Shown here piece by piece: positions 10,624-20,223 of a stretch of DNA of 58,844 nucleotides. A model generated the notes under the pieces. The model saw only the letters and a list, made by a program, of their open reading frames with translations. It ran no database searches and had not been told where the DNA came from. Both the position numbers and the translations under genes were made by a program. The stretch comes from Methylobacter sp. (GTDB lineage: Bacteria; Pseudomonadota; Gammaproteobacteria; Methylococcales; Methylomonadaceae): assembly GCA_004299305.1 (NCBI GenBank), contig SCPZ01000028.1, positions 1 to 58,844 of the forward strand, read 5' to 3'. Each line of letters starts with the position of its first letter. Position 1 is the first letter of the stretch.

Positions 10624-12750
10624 ATGATGTTTCCAACATCGGCATCAGTTGTCATCGCATTATTGATGGGCATTGCAGGAGGGGCGTTTGTGATTTGGGA
10701 ATTGCGGCGCATTCTTGCCTATGACCAAGGCAATGAAACCATGCAAGCTATTGCAAAGGCTATTCAAGAAGGGGCGACGGCTTTTTTGTCGCGTGAATAT
10801 CGCATCATTGCGATTTTTGTCGTTATTGTCGCTACGGTTATTTCCACGTTTTTACATTGGCAGACTGCGCTTTGTTTTGTGGTGGGCGCGATTGCATCGG
10901 CAAGTGCGGGCTATCTGGGTATGTATGTCGCGGTTCGCGCCAATGTTCGCACGGCGGCGGCGGCGAGTCATAATCTGCATGAAGGCTTGCGTGTTGCTTT
11001 TGGTAGCGGCTCGATCATGGGCATGGCGGTGGTCAGTTTTAGCTTGATCGGCATGACGGTATTGTTTTTGGTCTTTAACGGCAATCCGGATCAATTGACC
11101 TATGTTACCGGTTTTGGTTTTGGCGCGAGCAGTATTGCGCTGTTCGCAAGGGTCGGCGGCGGTATTTATACCAAAGCGGCCGATGTGGGCGCTGATTTGG
11201 TCGGTAAGGTCGAGCAAGGCATCCCTGAAGATGATCCGCGCAATCCCGCCGTCATTGCCGACAATGTCGGCGACAATGTGGGTGATGTCGCCGGTATGGG
11301 GGCCGATTTATTTGAAAGTTACAGCGGTTCCATTATTGCTGCTGCAACCTTGGGGGCGGCCTTGGGTGCAAAATCTCCGGCTTTTATCGGTCTGCCTTTT
11401 TTGGTTGCCGCTGTCGGTATTATTGCCAGCCTGTTCGGTATTTATATGGTGACCGGTAAAGAATTAAAGTGCGCTGCAATTGCGGAGGATTCCATAATTG
11501 CCCGTATCGCCCGCTTTATCGGTCAATATGTGATGGAAATTGACGAAAATGCCAGCCTGGATGATCTGTTGAAAGCGTTACGCCGTTCCGTTTGGGGGGC
11601 TTCAGCGGTTATTTTGGGGCTTTCTTTGTTTGCTATATTGATTTCCGGCGTTAGTTTTAACTATTGGTTGGTTATCCTGGTCGGTTTGTTGGCGGGTAAC
11701 GCGATTGCGTATGTGACTGAATATTACACGTCGTATACCGAAAAACCCACGCAAGCCATTGCTCACGCTACGCAAACTGGCGCGGCAACAACCATTATCC
11801 AAGGTTTGGCTGTCGGCATGATGAGTACCGTATTCCCGGTATTAATTGTTTCTGTGGCTATCTTGTTGAGTATATGGCTGGGATTTAAAGCCGACGGCAC
11901 TATTGCCGCAGGCCTTTATGCAGTCGCCTTGGCGGGTGTGGGTATGCTTAGCACCTTGGGTGTTACCTTAGCGACTGATGCTTATGGCCCGGTAGCCGAT
12001 AATGCGGGCGGTATTGCCGAGATGAGTCATCTGCCTCATGAAGTGCGTAATCGCACCGATGCGCTGGATAGTTTGGGTAATACTACTGCCGCTACCGGCA
12101 AAGGCTTTGCAATAGGTTCGGCGATATTAACGGCGTTGGCTTTGTTAGCCGCTTATGTGACGGCCGCAAAAATCGACAACTTGAATATTCTTGGGCCTAC
12201 CATGCTGCCGGGTATCCTTATCGGTGCGATGATGCCTTACCTGTTTTCCGCGTTGACTATGACGGCGGTTGGTAAGGCGGCTCACGAGATTGTCGTTGAA
12301 GTGCGTCGCCAGTTTCGCGAAATCCCAGGCTTGATGGAAGGTACGGGGAAGCCTGATTATGCGGCTTGCGTCGGTATCAGCACCGAAAGCGCGTTGCGTG
12401 AAATGATCTTGCCCGGCGCATTGGCGGTTGTTGTGCCGCTGGTTGTGGGTCATGTTTTGGGTAAGGAAGCTCTTGCGGGTATGTTGGTCGGCACTATGTC
12501 TTCCGGTTTCCTGCTGGCGGTGATGATGGCTAATGCCGGTGGCGCCTGGGACAATGCGAAAAAATGGATTGAAACAGGGCAATACGGCGGCAAGGGGTCC
12601 GATTCCCACAAGGCTGCGGTGGTGGGCGACACTGTAGGCGACCCGTTTAAAGACACCAGCGGTCCATCTTTAAATATTCTGATTAAGCTGATGACTATCG
12701 TCAGTCTGGTTTTTGCTTCTTCATTCGGGTCGGGGTGGTTTAATTTTTAA
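10624..12750 (+). CDS. hppA: Membrane-bound ion-translocating pyrophosphatase
   Basis: The 708-residue, highly hydrophobic protein couples PPi hydrolysis to cation export across the inner membrane. Active-site signatures are present: [37 protein letters not shown], and near the end [15 protein letters not shown]. The K+-dependence site reads [10 protein letters not shown] with A489 and G492, as in K+-dependent enzymes (K+-independent ones carry Lys and Thr). The gate glutamate sits at E231 in DLFESY, as in many Na+ pumps, whereas plant-type K+-dependent H+ pumps carry it one helical turn later. The pumped ion is therefore uncertain. AGAGGAGAA precedes the ATG. Confidence 0.96.
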   Translation: MMFPTSASVVIALLMGIAGGAFVIWELRRILAYDQGNETMQAIAKAIQEGATAFLSREYRIIAIFVVIVATVISTFLHWQTALCFVVGAIASASAGYLGMYVAVRANVRTAAAASHNLHEGLRVAFGSGSIMGMAVVSFSLIGMTVLFLVFNGNPDQLTYVTGFGFGASSIALFARVGGGIYTKAADVGADLVGKVEQGIPEDDPRNPAVIADNVGDNVGDVAGMGADLFESYSGSIIAAATLGAALGAKSPAFIGLPFLVAAVGIIASLFGIYMVTGKELKCAAIAEDSIIARIARFIGQYVMEIDENASLDDLLKALRRSVWGASAVILGLSLFAILISGVSFNYWLVILVGLLAGNAIAYVTEYYTSYTEKPTQAIAHATQTGAATTIIQGLAVGMMSTVFPVLIVSVAILLSIWLGFKADGTIAAGLYAVALAGVGMLSTLGVTLATDAYGPVADNAGGIAEMSHLPHEVRNRTDALDSLGNTTAATGKGFAIGSAILTALALLAAYVTAAKIDNLNILGPTMLPGILIGAMMPYLFSALTMTAVGKAAHEIVVEVRRQFREIPGLMEGTGKPDYAACVGISTESALREMILPGALAVVVPLVVGHVLGKEALAGMLVGTMSSGFLLAVMMANAGGAWDNAKKWIETGQYGGKGSDSHKAAVVGDTVGDPFKDTSGPSLNILIKLMTIVSLVFASSFGSGWFNF

Positions 12751-12796
12751 AAAAGAGCCCTATGTTGTAATTACAGCAGCAGATGTTGGTTATTAA

Positions 12797-12905
12797 ATAG
12801 AACACGGATGACACAGATTAAACGGATAAACACTGATTTAAAAGCGCAAACAAACGGGGTTCGAACTAAAAATCCGTGTAAATCAGTCCTATCCGTGTCA
12901 TCCGT
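12797..12905. repeat. ACACGGAT-type dispersed palindrome, copy 2
   Basis: The left arm AACACGGATGACACAGATTA (12801-12820) and the right arm CCTATCCGTGTCATCCG form a long imperfect hairpin. It lies between hppA and lemA. The expected final GTGTT of the right arm is missing because the next repeat begins exactly there. Confidence 0.75.
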
Positions 12906-12953
12906 CGACTGCATGGATGCAGGAGGTAGAGCAATGCAGGAGCAATTGCCGAG
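12906..12953 (+). repeat. SD-bearing dispersed repeat (SDR), copy A
   Basis: This is a short-form copy: CGACTGCATGGATGCAG, then GAGGTAGAGCAATG, then CAGGAGCAATTGCCGAG. It begins with a near-perfect palindrome (CTGCAT-GG-ATGCAG) and holds the Shine-Dalgarno-like core GGAGGT. It abuts the truncated end of the ACACGGAT element. Other copies are at 20025, 22463, 28509, 39234 and 58823. Confidence 0.8.
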
Positions 12954-13020
12954 TTCCAATTTTCTAACTGCTGAGTAAGTTGCTAACGTTAAATTTTAAA
13001 ATCTAAGCTATGAGGTTGAT

Positions 13021-13626
13021 ATGTTTAAGCGATTGATGGTTTCGCTGATGATGGTAATTTTGTCCGGTTGCGGCTATAACACCCTACAGTCCAGTGACGA
13101 AGACATTAAGGCGACTTGGGCCGAGGTATTGAACCAGTACCAGCGCCGGGCCGATCTGGTGCCTAATCTGGTTAATGTGGTCAAAGGCTATGCGGCTCAC
13201 GAAAAAGATGTGCTGACTGAAGTGATCGAGGCCCGGGCTAAAGTCGGAGCGATACAGGCTACGCCGGAATTGGTTAATGATGAGCAGGCGTTCCAAAAGT
13301 TTATTGCCGTGCAGGGGCAAATGACCGGCGCGATTTCACGGTTGCTGGCGGTGGCGGAAAATTATCCGCAACTGAAAGCCGACGGTTTGTTTCGTGATTT
13401 ACAAGCGCAACTGGAAGGCACGGAAAACCGTATCGCCGTGGCGCGCAATCGCTATATTGCCGCAGTCAAGGTATTCAATATTACCGTGCGTTCTTTCCCT
13501 TCCAATCTGACTGCGATGATGTTTGGATACAAAACCAAGCCTAGCTTTACGGTAGAAAATGAAAAAGCCATTGCTCTGCCGCCTAAAGTCGATTTTGGCT
13601 CGCCTGCAACGGTTAACGGTCATTAA
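13021..13626 (+). CDS. lemA: LemA family protein, predicted lipoprotein
   Basis: This 201-residue member of the LemA family begins with a lipoprotein-type signal ending in the lipobox LSGC (Cys17), which would anchor it to a membrane. The hallmark segment WAEVLNQYQRRADLVPNLVNVVKGYA is present (given in part), as is the C-terminal RSFPSNL. LemA proteins are mostly helical and of unclear function, and are very often encoded with TPM-domain proteins, as here. The next gene starts 1 bp after its stop. Confidence 0.92.
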   Translation: MFKRLMVSLMMVILSGCGYNTLQSSDEDIKATWAEVLNQYQRRADLVPNLVNVVKGYAAHEKDVLTEVIEARAKVGAIQATPELVNDEQAFQKFIAVQGQMTGAISRLLAVAENYPQLKADGLFRDLQAQLEGTENRIAVARNRYIAAVKVFNITVRSFPSNLTAMMFGYKTKPSFTVENEKAIALPPKVDFGSPATVNGH

Positions 13627-13627
13627 G

Positions 13628-14515
13628 ATGTTGTCTGCGATATTCCCTCGTATTCGTTATGGGCTCGGATTTTTTCTGCTGTTATTTTGCATGTCAACCT
13701 GGGCAGTAGTTGGCGTTCCCGAGCTATCGCGCCGCGTCACCGATCTCACTGCTACGCTTAGCCCCGCACAGCTTGCCGCATTGGAAGATAAGTTGGCGGT
13801 CTTCGAAACCAAAAAAGGCAGCCAGATTGCGGTATTAATTGTTTCGAGCACCCAGCCTAAAGATATAGCCGAATTCGGCATAGAAGTTGCCGATTTATCG
13901 CAAATCGGTCGCAAAGGCGTCGATGACGGAGTGATTCTAATTGTGGCTAAAGATGATCGAAAGTTGCGCTTGGAAGTCGGCTATGGCCTGGAGGGCGTTA
14001 TTCCAGACGCAGTTGCTAAGCGCATAATCGCAGAGACTATTACGCCCTATTTTAAGAAAAACGACTATGCGGGAGGTATTGATGCGGGAGTTATGCAGCT
14101 AATGCAGTTGATTGATGGTGAAGCTTTGTCTGCGCCCCCTGCAAGTCTGGAGGAGGATAAGCAGAATGAGCAGGCATTTATGTTTGTTTTGGTGGGGGGG
14201 GTATTAGCGGGTTCGGTGTTGTCTGCGATCGTGGGAAGCGTGATAAGCGGGATGCTGGCGGGTTTGGCTAGCGGCATGGTGGCCGTACTGGTTTTGGGGC
14301 TCACTATCAAGTTGGCGTTGATTGTCGGTTTATTGGTGTTTTTTATTGTTGAAATTCATTATGTGGGCCGGGGTGGATGGTCTAGCGGTGGCGGCAGTGG
14401 TAGCAGTGGTAGTTTATGGGGCGGCGGAGGCTTTGGAAGTGGCAGTAGTAGCGGTAGTTCATGGAGTGGAGGCGGTGGCGGCTTTGGCGGAGGAGGCGCA
14501 TCAGGATCATGGTAA
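13628..14515 (+). CDS. TPM-domain protein with Gly/Ser-rich tail (YgcG-like)
   Basis: The 295-residue protein starts at ATG 13628, next to the lemA stop; the longer frame beginning at 13559 overlaps lemA and is rejected. It has a signal peptide (about 1-29), a TPM domain (about 30-165, including GSQIAVLIV and LEVGYGLEGVIPD), two membrane helices (about 185-245) and a tail of Gly and Ser repeats ending GGGGASGSW. TPM domains occur in thylakoid TLP18.3 and bacterial YgcG and are linked to envelope maintenance. It overlaps the following TPM gene. Confidence 0.88.
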   Translation: MLSAIFPRIRYGLGFFLLLFCMSTWAVVGVPELSRRVTDLTATLSPAQLAALEDKLAVFETKKGSQIAVLIVSSTQPKDIAEFGIEVADLSQIGRKGVDDGVILIVAKDDRKLRLEVGYGLEGVIPDAVAKRIIAETITPYFKKNDYAGGIDAGVMQLMQLIDGEALSAPPASLEEDKQNEQAFMFVLVGGVLAGSVLSAIVGSVISGMLAGLASGMVAVLVLGLTIKLALIVGLLVFFIVEIHYVGRGGWSSGGGSGSSGSLWGGGGFGSGSSSGSSWSGGGGGFGGGGASGSW

Positions 14516-15015
14516 ATATTAAGCGCTGGTTTCGTCATGCCTTTATGCCGCCCTGGCGTTGGCGTGTATTGTTTTCCAAGGCTGTGCTTGGCGATATAGA
14601 ACAAGCAATAAAACGTTCCGAGCATCAGCATCGTGGTGAGCTTCGTTTTGCTGTTGAAAATACGCTGGCATTGGGCAAAGTTTGGCGTGGTATGTCGGCT
14701 CGGCAGAGAGCGATAGAGGTGTTTTCTGATTTGCAGGTCTGGGATACCGAAGAAAACAGCGGCGTGTTGATTTACCTGTTGTTGGCGGACCGGGAAGTCC
14801 ATATTGTCGCGGATCGGGGTATCAGCAAGCGGGTGGCGCAAGAGGAGTGGGATGTAGTAGCCAAGGTTATGCAGCAAGAATTCCAGCAGGGCGATTTTTT
14901 GCACGGGGCGCTCCAAGGTATCGAGCGTATTACAGTGTTGCTGGCTGTGCATTTTCCGCCCGGTGTGGATGATCGCAATGAGCTTTCCGATAGGCCGGTG
15001 ATTGTTAAGCGCTGA
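14509..15015 (+). CDS. Second TPM-domain protein, cytoplasmic or peripheral
   Basis: The 168-residue protein starts at ATG 14509 and overlaps the preceding stop by 7 bp (ATGGTAA), a translational-coupling arrangement. The TPM-like segments include VLIYLLLADREVHIVADRGI and a helix-rich C-terminus. Unlike its neighbour it lacks a signal peptide, membrane helices and Gly-rich tail. The pair plus LemA is a widely seen cassette. The exact role is unknown. Confidence 0.85.
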   Translation: MVNIKRWFRHAFMPPWRWRVLFSKAVLGDIEQAIKRSEHQHRGELRFAVENTLALGKVWRGMSARQRAIEVFSDLQVWDTEENSGVLIYLLLADREVHIVADRGISKRVAQEEWDVVAKVMQQEFQQGDFLHGALQGIERITVLLAVHFPPGVDDRNELSDRPVIVKR

Positions 15016-15073
15016 TAAGTGTGTGTTACACGGATTTGACGAACTTGTTGTTTCCATATAACATTGCGCGGTT

Positions 15074-15601
15074 ATGTTAACTCGATTACCTGAATTTATA
15101 GACCCCTTGCACCTCGCTGATAAGCGAGGCGAATTGAAAGGTCAAATACCTGTAAGCAGTCTTGATCGTTTGGCAGATTTGTTGTTTAGCGATACAGGAT
15201 GCGTAACTGTGGATCTTTTTTTTGGTCGGGAAGGGCGGTTGGCTAAAATTGAGGGGCAAATAGAAACGGTTTTGGAACTTAAATGCCAAAATTGCTTGCA
15301 AGCAGTGCAGTGGCCGGTCAAAAACAGCATCAAGCTGGGTATTGTTACGTCACTAGACCAAGCAGACAGGTTGCCAGAGGATTATGAGCCGTTGTTAGTC
15401 GATGAGGGGAAAACCCTGTTAAAGAATATTATTGAAGACGAGTTGTTGCTTATTTTGCCTACATTTCCCAAACATCAACATGATTGTCTCGGCCTGAAGT
15501 CGGACAATAAAAAGGCGGGATTCTTATTAAATGAACACTCAGCGCCCGCTGAAAACCCTTTTTCCATCTTAGCCAAACTTAAAAACACTGGAGATTTATA
15601 A
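15074..15601 (+). CDS. yceD: YceD/DUF177 family protein (23S rRNA accumulation)
   Basis: The 175-residue protein has the DUF177 pattern: [17 protein letters not shown], a CQNC pair near residue 74, and [20 protein letters not shown]. In E. coli the homologue is needed for normal 23S rRNA accumulation. Its stop overlaps the rpmF start (TAATG), preserving the conserved yceD-rpmF pairing. The CxxC may bind metal, although the second pair typical of some homologues is not evident. Confidence 0.92.
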   Translation: MLTRLPEFIDPLHLADKRGELKGQIPVSSLDRLADLLFSDTGCVTVDLFFGREGRLAKIEGQIETVLELKCQNCLQAVQWPVKNSIKLGIVTSLDQADRLPEDYEPLLVDEGKTLLKNIIEDELLLILPTFPKHQHDCLGLKSDNKKAGFLLNEHSAPAENPFSILAKLKNTGDL

Positions 15602-15783
15602 TGGCCGTACAAAAAAGTAAAGTAACGCGTTCAAGACGCGGTCAACGTCGCTCACACGATGCCTTAACAGGCAGAACCTTGTCTCAGGATCCAATGACTG
15701 GTGAAACTCACATTCGCCATCATGTGACTCCAGATGGCTTCTTTAAAGGTCGTCAAATTGTAAGTAACGGTAACGAAGATTAA
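15601..15783 (+). CDS. rpmF: Ribosomal protein bL32
   Basis: The 60-residue basic protein begins [20 protein letters not shown], typical of bL32, and has the family's usual length. It is a component of the large ribosomal subunit. It is translationally coupled to yceD and followed by a strong intrinsic terminator, so fatty-acid genes downstream probably use read-through or their own promoter. Confidence 0.98.
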   Translation: MAVQKSKVTRSRRGQRRSHDALTGRTLSQDPMTGETHIRHHVTPDGFFKGRQIVSNGNED

Positions 15784-15814
15784 TTAATCTTTCTGCTTTG
15801 CTGCATGATAATAT

Positions 15815-15847
15815 GCCGAAACTGATCAGCTCAGGTTCGGCTTTTTT
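15815..15847 (+). terminator. Rho-independent terminator after rpmF
   Basis: GCCGAA (15815-15820) pairs with TTCGGC (15836-15841), with inner CTGA/TCAG pairing, followed by six T residues. It separates yceD-rpmF from plsX. Confidence 0.8.
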
Positions 15848-15874
15848 ATAATAACTCAGGAGTCATCCGTAAGC

Positions 15875-16903
15875 GTGAGCCTAACAATTTCGATTGATGC
15901 AATGGGCGGGGATTACGGTCCTGAAGTCACCATTCCGGCATCATTGGATTGTTTAAAGAACAATCCAGACTTAAAACTGATTTTAGTGGGCGATGAAGCT
16001 GTTCTCAATCCACAGTTAGTCCAAGCATTAGTTAACTATCAGGATAGACTTATTGTTCAACATGCATCCCAGTGTGTTGGAATGGATGAGTCGCCATCTA
16101 AAGCGTTAAAAAATAAAAAAGATTCGTCGATGCGGGTTGCTATCAACCTGGTTCATGAGGGGCGCGCGGATGCTTGTGTCAGTGCCGGCAATACCGGGGC
16201 TTTAATGGCTACGGCCCGTTTTGTTCTTAAAATGATTCCGGGTATTGATCGTCCCGCCATCATTTCTACATTACCGTCGGTTGATGGGCATACCCATGTG
16301 CTTGATCTTGGCGCCAATGTGGATTGCACTGCGGAACACCTTTTTCAATTTGCAGTGATGGGGGCCGAGTTAGTTAAAGCAGTTGAAAATATTGATAACC
16401 CCAAGGTAGGTCTGTTAAATATCGGCGAAGAAGACATGAAAGGTAATGAGCAGGTTAAAGCGGCTGCAAAATTACTGGAAAATTCGTCGCTAAATTATAT
16501 AGGTTATGTGGAAGGCGATTCCTTAAATGCAGGCCATATCGAAGTTGATTTGATTGTTGCTGATGGTTTTGTCGGTAATGTTGCGCTCAAATCTATTGAG
16601 GGCGCGGCAAAAATGATAGGCACTGCGCTAAAAGAGGCTTTTGGTAAGAACATTGTAACCAAGTTGGCGGGATTGCTGGCCTACCCGGTGCTCAAATCAT
16701 TTAAAAAGCGCATCGATCCGCGTTTGTACAATGGGGCAAGCTTCTTGGGGTTACGCGGCTTGGTTATTAAGAGTCATGGAGGCGCTGATGTGCTGGCGTT
16801 TAAAACAGCCATTCATCTTGCTGAAATTGAAGTAAAAAAAGATGTTATTAGAAAAATAAGCGAACAAGTCGAAAGAACGTTGGCTCTGAGAGAGAACGCA
16901 TGA
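15875..16903 (+). CDS. plsX: Phosphate acyltransferase PlsX
   Basis: The 342-residue enzyme converts acyl-ACP to acyl-phosphate for phospholipid synthesis. The N-terminus [16 protein letters not shown] and later [10 protein letters not shown] and [10 protein letters not shown] are characteristic. The start is GTG at 15875, with CAGGAG about 12 bp upstream. Its stop overlaps the fabH ATG (ATGA). Confidence 0.97.
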   Translation: MSLTISIDAMGGDYGPEVTIPASLDCLKNNPDLKLILVGDEAVLNPQLVQALVNYQDRLIVQHASQCVGMDESPSKALKNKKDSSMRVAINLVHEGRADACVSAGNTGALMATARFVLKMIPGIDRPAIISTLPSVDGHTHVLDLGANVDCTAEHLFQFAVMGAELVKAVENIDNPKVGLLNIGEEDMKGNEQVKAAAKLLENSSLNYIGYVEGDSLNAGHIEVDLIVADGFVGNVALKSIEGAAKMIGTALKEAFGKNIVTKLAGLLAYPVLKSFKKRIDPRLYNGASFLGLRGLVIKSHGGADVLAFKTAIHLAEIEVKKDVIRKISEQVERTLALRENA

Positions 16904-17868
16904 CCCGTTATTCAAAAGTAATCGGTACCGGTGGTTATTTACCGGCAGAAGTTCGCACTAATGAACAAATATCACAAACTGTCGATACTTCCGATAGCTG
17001 GATTTTTGAGCGCACCGGCATTAAAAGTCGTCGTATTGCCGGTCCTGAAGAAACCGCCTCAAGCATGGCTGAAATCGCGGCAAGGCAAGCCATAGAGGCT
17101 GCGGCTTGCGATCTCGAGGAAATCGATTTAATCATTGTTGCGACCGGGACGCCTGATCGTGTTTACCCGAGTACCGGCTGTTTGTTGCAGCGGCGCTTGG
17201 GGATTAAGAATTGCGTCGCCTTTGATGTGCAGGCCGCCTGTTCGGGTTCAATTTTTGCGTTGAGCATTGCCGATCAATATATAAAGTCGGGGGCGGCTAA
17301 TAAGGTTCTTGTTGTGGGTTCTGAAATCTGTTCGCGCCTTGTCGATTGGACGGATAGGGGTACCTGTATCCTGTTCGGGGATGGTGCGGGCGCGGTGTTG
17401 CTCGGCGCATCAGAAGATGCCGGTATTTTATCGACACATATCCATTCTGACGGCGAATATGAAGACTTGTTGTATTGCCCCAATCCTCAGGCGGCTACCG
17501 AGGCAAACAAGGATGAAGCCGGTTACATCAATATGCGCGGCAATGAAGTGTTCAAGGTGGCGGTTAATACCTTGGGGCGTATAGTCGATGAGACGCTGGC
17601 TGCAAATAATATGCAGCAATCCGATGTTGACTGGTTGGTTCCTCATCAGGCGAATACGCGGATTATTGCGGCGACCGCAAAAAAATTAAAAATGTCCATG
17701 GATCATGTTGTTTTGACTCTTGAAAATCAAGGTAATACCTCATCTGCATCCGTGCTGCTTGCTCTTAATGAAGGTGTTCGTGATGGGCGTATTCAGCGCG
17801 GACAAGTCGTTTTGCTTGAGGCATTTGGGGCAGGATTCACCTGGGGTTCCGCATTAATTAAATACTAA
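16900..17868 (+). CDS. fabH: 3-oxoacyl-ACP synthase III (KAS III)
   Basis: The 322-residue condensing enzyme starts fatty-acid chains from acetyl-CoA and malonyl-ACP. The catalytic triad is visible: Cys in [12 protein letters not shown], His in PHQANTRI and Asn in [10 protein letters not shown]. The C-terminal [11 protein letters not shown] is typical. It is coupled to plsX by a 4-bp overlap. Confidence 0.98.
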   Translation: MTRYSKVIGTGGYLPAEVRTNEQISQTVDTSDSWIFERTGIKSRRIAGPEETASSMAEIAARQAIEAAACDLEEIDLIIVATGTPDRVYPSTGCLLQRRLGIKNCVAFDVQAACSGSIFALSIADQYIKSGAANKVLVVGSEICSRLVDWTDRGTCILFGDGAGAVLLGASEDAGILSTHIHSDGEYEDLLYCPNPQAATEANKDEAGYINMRGNEVFKVAVNTLGRIVDETLAANNMQQSDVDWLVPHQANTRIIAATAKKLKMSMDHVVLTLENQGNTSSASVLLALNEGVRDGRIQRGQVVLLEAFGAGFTWGSALIKY

Positions 17869-17880
17869 ACGCGTATTGAC

Positions 17881-18831
17881 ATGAATAACCAAACTTATAA
17901 CTTAGCTTTTGTTTTTCCCGGTCAGGGTTCGCAATCTGTCGGCATGTTAACTGAGTTGGCCGCCAGTTATCCTGAAGTAAAACATACTTTTGAGCGGGCA
18001 TCCGATGCTTTGGGCAAAGATTTATGGTCTGTTGTTGCAGAAGGACCGGAAGAAGAGCTTAATCAAACGCATAATACGCAGCCTGCAATGCTGGCCGCCG
18101 GTGTGGCTGTTTGGGAGGTCTGGTGTAAGCTCAGCAATGTGCGCCCAGCCTGGATGGCTGGACATAGCCTAGGTGAATATACAGCCTTGGTGTGTTCGGA
18201 TGCTATGTCGTTTGAAGATGCTATAAAACTGGTCGTGGCAAGAGGGCAGTTAATGCAGGAGGCGGTGCTTCCCGGCGTCGGTGCAATGGCGGCAATTTTG
18301 GGTCTTGAGGATCATCAGGTTGTTAAGGTTTGTGCTGATGTGGCCGGATCCGAAATAGTATCGGCAGTTAATTTTAATTCGCCGGGGCAGGTGGTTATTG
18401 CCGGTCATGTTGCCGCCGTTGAAAGAGCAATATCGGCAGCAAAAGCGGCAGGCGCTAAACGGGCGGTATTATTGCCGGTCAGCGTTCCTTCTCATTGCGC
18501 ATTAATGGAAGCGGCAGCTCAAAAGCTGGATGAACAATTGCAGGGTACGGTTATTGATACGCCAAAAATGACGCTGATTCACAATGTCGATGTTGCATCG
18601 CATAGTGCTCCTGAGGTTATCCGTAACGCATTAAAAGAGCAGCTTTATAAGCCGGTGCGTTGGGCTGACAGTATCAAGTTTATGCATGATCAGGGTGTTA
18701 CCTGTTTTGTTGAATGCGGCCCCGGCAAGGTGTTAATCGGTTTGAATAAACGTGTCGCCAAGGGCGCCGAACAACTATCTATTTATGACCCGGCAACATT
18801 AAATACAGCATTGGAGCAACTCAATGGATAA
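17881..18831 (+). CDS. fabD: Malonyl-CoA:ACP transacylase
   Basis: The 316-residue enzyme loads malonyl groups onto ACP. FVFPGQGSQSVGML at the N-terminus, the nucleophile motif GHSLGEYTAL, and the substrate-binding VSVPSHCALM segment are all present. It begins 12 bp after fabH and overlaps fabG by 8 bp. Confidence 0.98.
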   Translation: MNNQTYNLAFVFPGQGSQSVGMLTELAASYPEVKHTFERASDALGKDLWSVVAEGPEEELNQTHNTQPAMLAAGVAVWEVWCKLSNVRPAWMAGHSLGEYTALVCSDAMSFEDAIKLVVARGQLMQEAVLPGVGAMAAILGLEDHQVVKVCADVAGSEIVSAVNFNSPGQVVIAGHVAAVERAISAAKAAGAKRAVLLPVSVPSHCALMEAAAQKLDEQLQGTVIDTPKMTLIHNVDVASHSAPEVIRNALKEQLYKPVRWADSIKFMHDQGVTCFVECGPGKVLIGLNKRVAKGAEQLSIYDPATLNTALEQLNG

Positions 18832-19567
18832 ACAAGCATCGGTTAAACAAGTAGCGTTAGTAACAGGCGCCAGTCGAGGTATCGGTCGGGCAATCGCAGA
18901 AAGATTGGCTCGGGACGGTTTTCTTGTTATCGGCACCGCAACTACCGATAACGGCGCTGATTTGATTTCCGGCTATTTGGGCGAGCAAGGCAAGGGCTTA
19001 AAGCTCGATGTGGCCAATTCGGAATCAATTGCAGAAGTTATGAAAATTGTTAATGACGAATTTGGCGCGCCGACTGTACTGGTCAATAATGCCGGTATTA
19101 CTCGTGACAATTTGTTGATGCGTATGAAGGACGAAGAGTGGGATGAGATTATCAATACTAACCTGACGTCGGTTTTTCGCATGAGTAAAGCGGTACTGCG
19201 AGGCATGATGAAAGCCAAAACAGGTCGTATTATCAATATTTCATCTGTAGTGGGGTCAACCGGTAATGCCGGACAGGCAAATTACGCCGCAGCAAAAGCA
19301 GGGATGGTTGGGTTCGCCAAGTCTATGGCCAAGGAAGTGGGTTCTCGCAATATTACTATCAACACGGTGTCTCCTGGTTTTATCGATACCGATATGACCA
19401 AGGAGTTGGGTGATGATATTAAGAATAGCTTGCTGGCGTCTATTCCCCTGTCCCGATTGGGCAAGGCGGATGAAATTGCACATGCGGTTTCATTTCTGGC
19501 TTCGGATGGCGCTGCCTATATTACCGGTGAAAACATTCATGTCAATGGCGGCATGTTCATGTCGTAA
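18824..19567 (+). CDS. fabG: 3-oxoacyl-ACP reductase
   Basis: This is a 247-residue short-chain dehydrogenase for the first reduction in fatty-acid elongation. It has the NADP-binding TGASRGIG, NNAGITRD, and the catalytic Ser-Tyr-Lys in NISSVVGS and YAAAKAG, ending in ENIHVNGGMFM. The ATG lies inside the fabD end, indicating co-translation. Confidence 0.98.
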   Translation: MDKQASVKQVALVTGASRGIGRAIAERLARDGFLVIGTATTDNGADLISGYLGEQGKGLKLDVANSESIAEVMKIVNDEFGAPTVLVNNAGITRDNLLMRMKDEEWDEIINTNLTSVFRMSKAVLRGMMKAKTGRIINISSVVGSTGNAGQANYAAAKAGMVGFAKSMAKEVGSRNITINTVSPGFIDTDMTKELGDDIKNSLLASIPLSRLGKADEIAHAVSFLASDGAAYITGENIHVNGGMFMS

Positions 19568-19612
19568 GAGGTGTTGCCTATAGGCTGTTATAAGTATGTT
19601 CGTGCCTTAATA

Positions 19613-19642
19613 TTGTGACATTGTTGCAATATAAAGTATAAT
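19613..19642 (+). promoter_or_regulatory. Predicted sigma-70 promoter of acpP
   Basis: A perfect TATAAT (19637-19642) lies 18 bp after a weaker -35 box TTGTGA (19613-19618). A hairpin CCGTCT/AGACGG at 19650-19672 follows in the leader. Ample independent expression of acpP would be expected. Confidence 0.55.
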
Positions 19643-19755
19643 TCCCCCGCCGTCTGGAATTTCCGGAGACGGGATTTCAAATAAAATTAATAACAATACT
19701 AGTGTGGGTTTCAGATTAGACGCTGGAGAACTTACATTGTTTGAGGATAATAATT

Positions 19756-19986
19756 ATGAGTAACATTGAAGAACGAGTAAAAAAGATTGTTGCAGAACAA
19801 TTGGGTGTTAAAGAAGATATCGCTACCGATGCTTCATTCGTAGATGATCTAGGTGCTGATTCTCTTGATACAGTTGAACTCGTTATGGCTCTTGAAGAAG
19901 AATTCGAATGCGAAATTCCAGACGATGAAGCTGAAAAAATCACGACTGTTCAGCAAGCTATCGATTACGTAGTAAAAAACGCTTAA
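19756..19986 (+). CDS. acpP: Acyl carrier protein
   Basis: The 76-residue acidic protein carries the phosphopantetheine site Ser in [14 protein letters not shown] 19756 ([10 protein letters not shown]) is chosen over an in-frame ATG at 19741 because GAGGATAA lies just upstream and this matches the family N-terminus. It has its own predicted promoter. Confidence 0.98.
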   Translation: MSNIEERVKKIVAEQLGVKEDIATDASFVDDLGADSLDTVELVMALEEEFECEIPDDEAEKITTVQQAIDYVVKNA

Positions 19987-20009
19987 AACTGATTTTTAGT
20001 TGATTAACT

Positions 20010-20133
20010 TGTAGGTTGGGTTACGGACTGCAAGGATGCAGAAAATACGACTCTAAGGATGGGGGAGGTAGAGCGCCAAAAAAATAGGCGCTTTAGGCGA
20101 TGTAAGAGCCATTGCAAAGCGTAGCGTAACCCA
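20010..20133. repeat. GTAGGTTGGGTTACG palindrome split by SDR copy B
   Basis: The outer element reads GTAGGTTGGGTTACG (20010-20024) and resumes at CAAAGCGTAGCGTAACCCA (20115-20133), which together form a compact hairpin repeat. Between them (20025-20114) lies a degenerate long-form SDR copy: GGACTGCAAGGATGCAG, GGAGGTAGAGC, then TAGGCGCTTTAGGCGATG. The insertion sits in the acpP-fabF gap, where no gene is seen. Confidence 0.7.
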
Positions 20134-20223
20134 TAATATTTAGTGTTTCGGTTGTTTATCGCACTATCCGACCTGCATAACTAACCCTTAAATCCCCGCC
20201 TTTCATTCTTACGGTAAATTACA

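Noticed and set aside
14359-15057. Long minus-strand frame opposite the TPM genes
   Set aside because: Antisense shadow of the Gly/Ser-rich coding region, giving Pro-rich nonsense; the plus-strand TPM genes explain the region.
19650-19672. Hairpin before acpP as a terminator
   Set aside because: The stem CCGTCT/AGACGG is not followed by a T-run and lies downstream of a good promoter; it is a leader structure at most.
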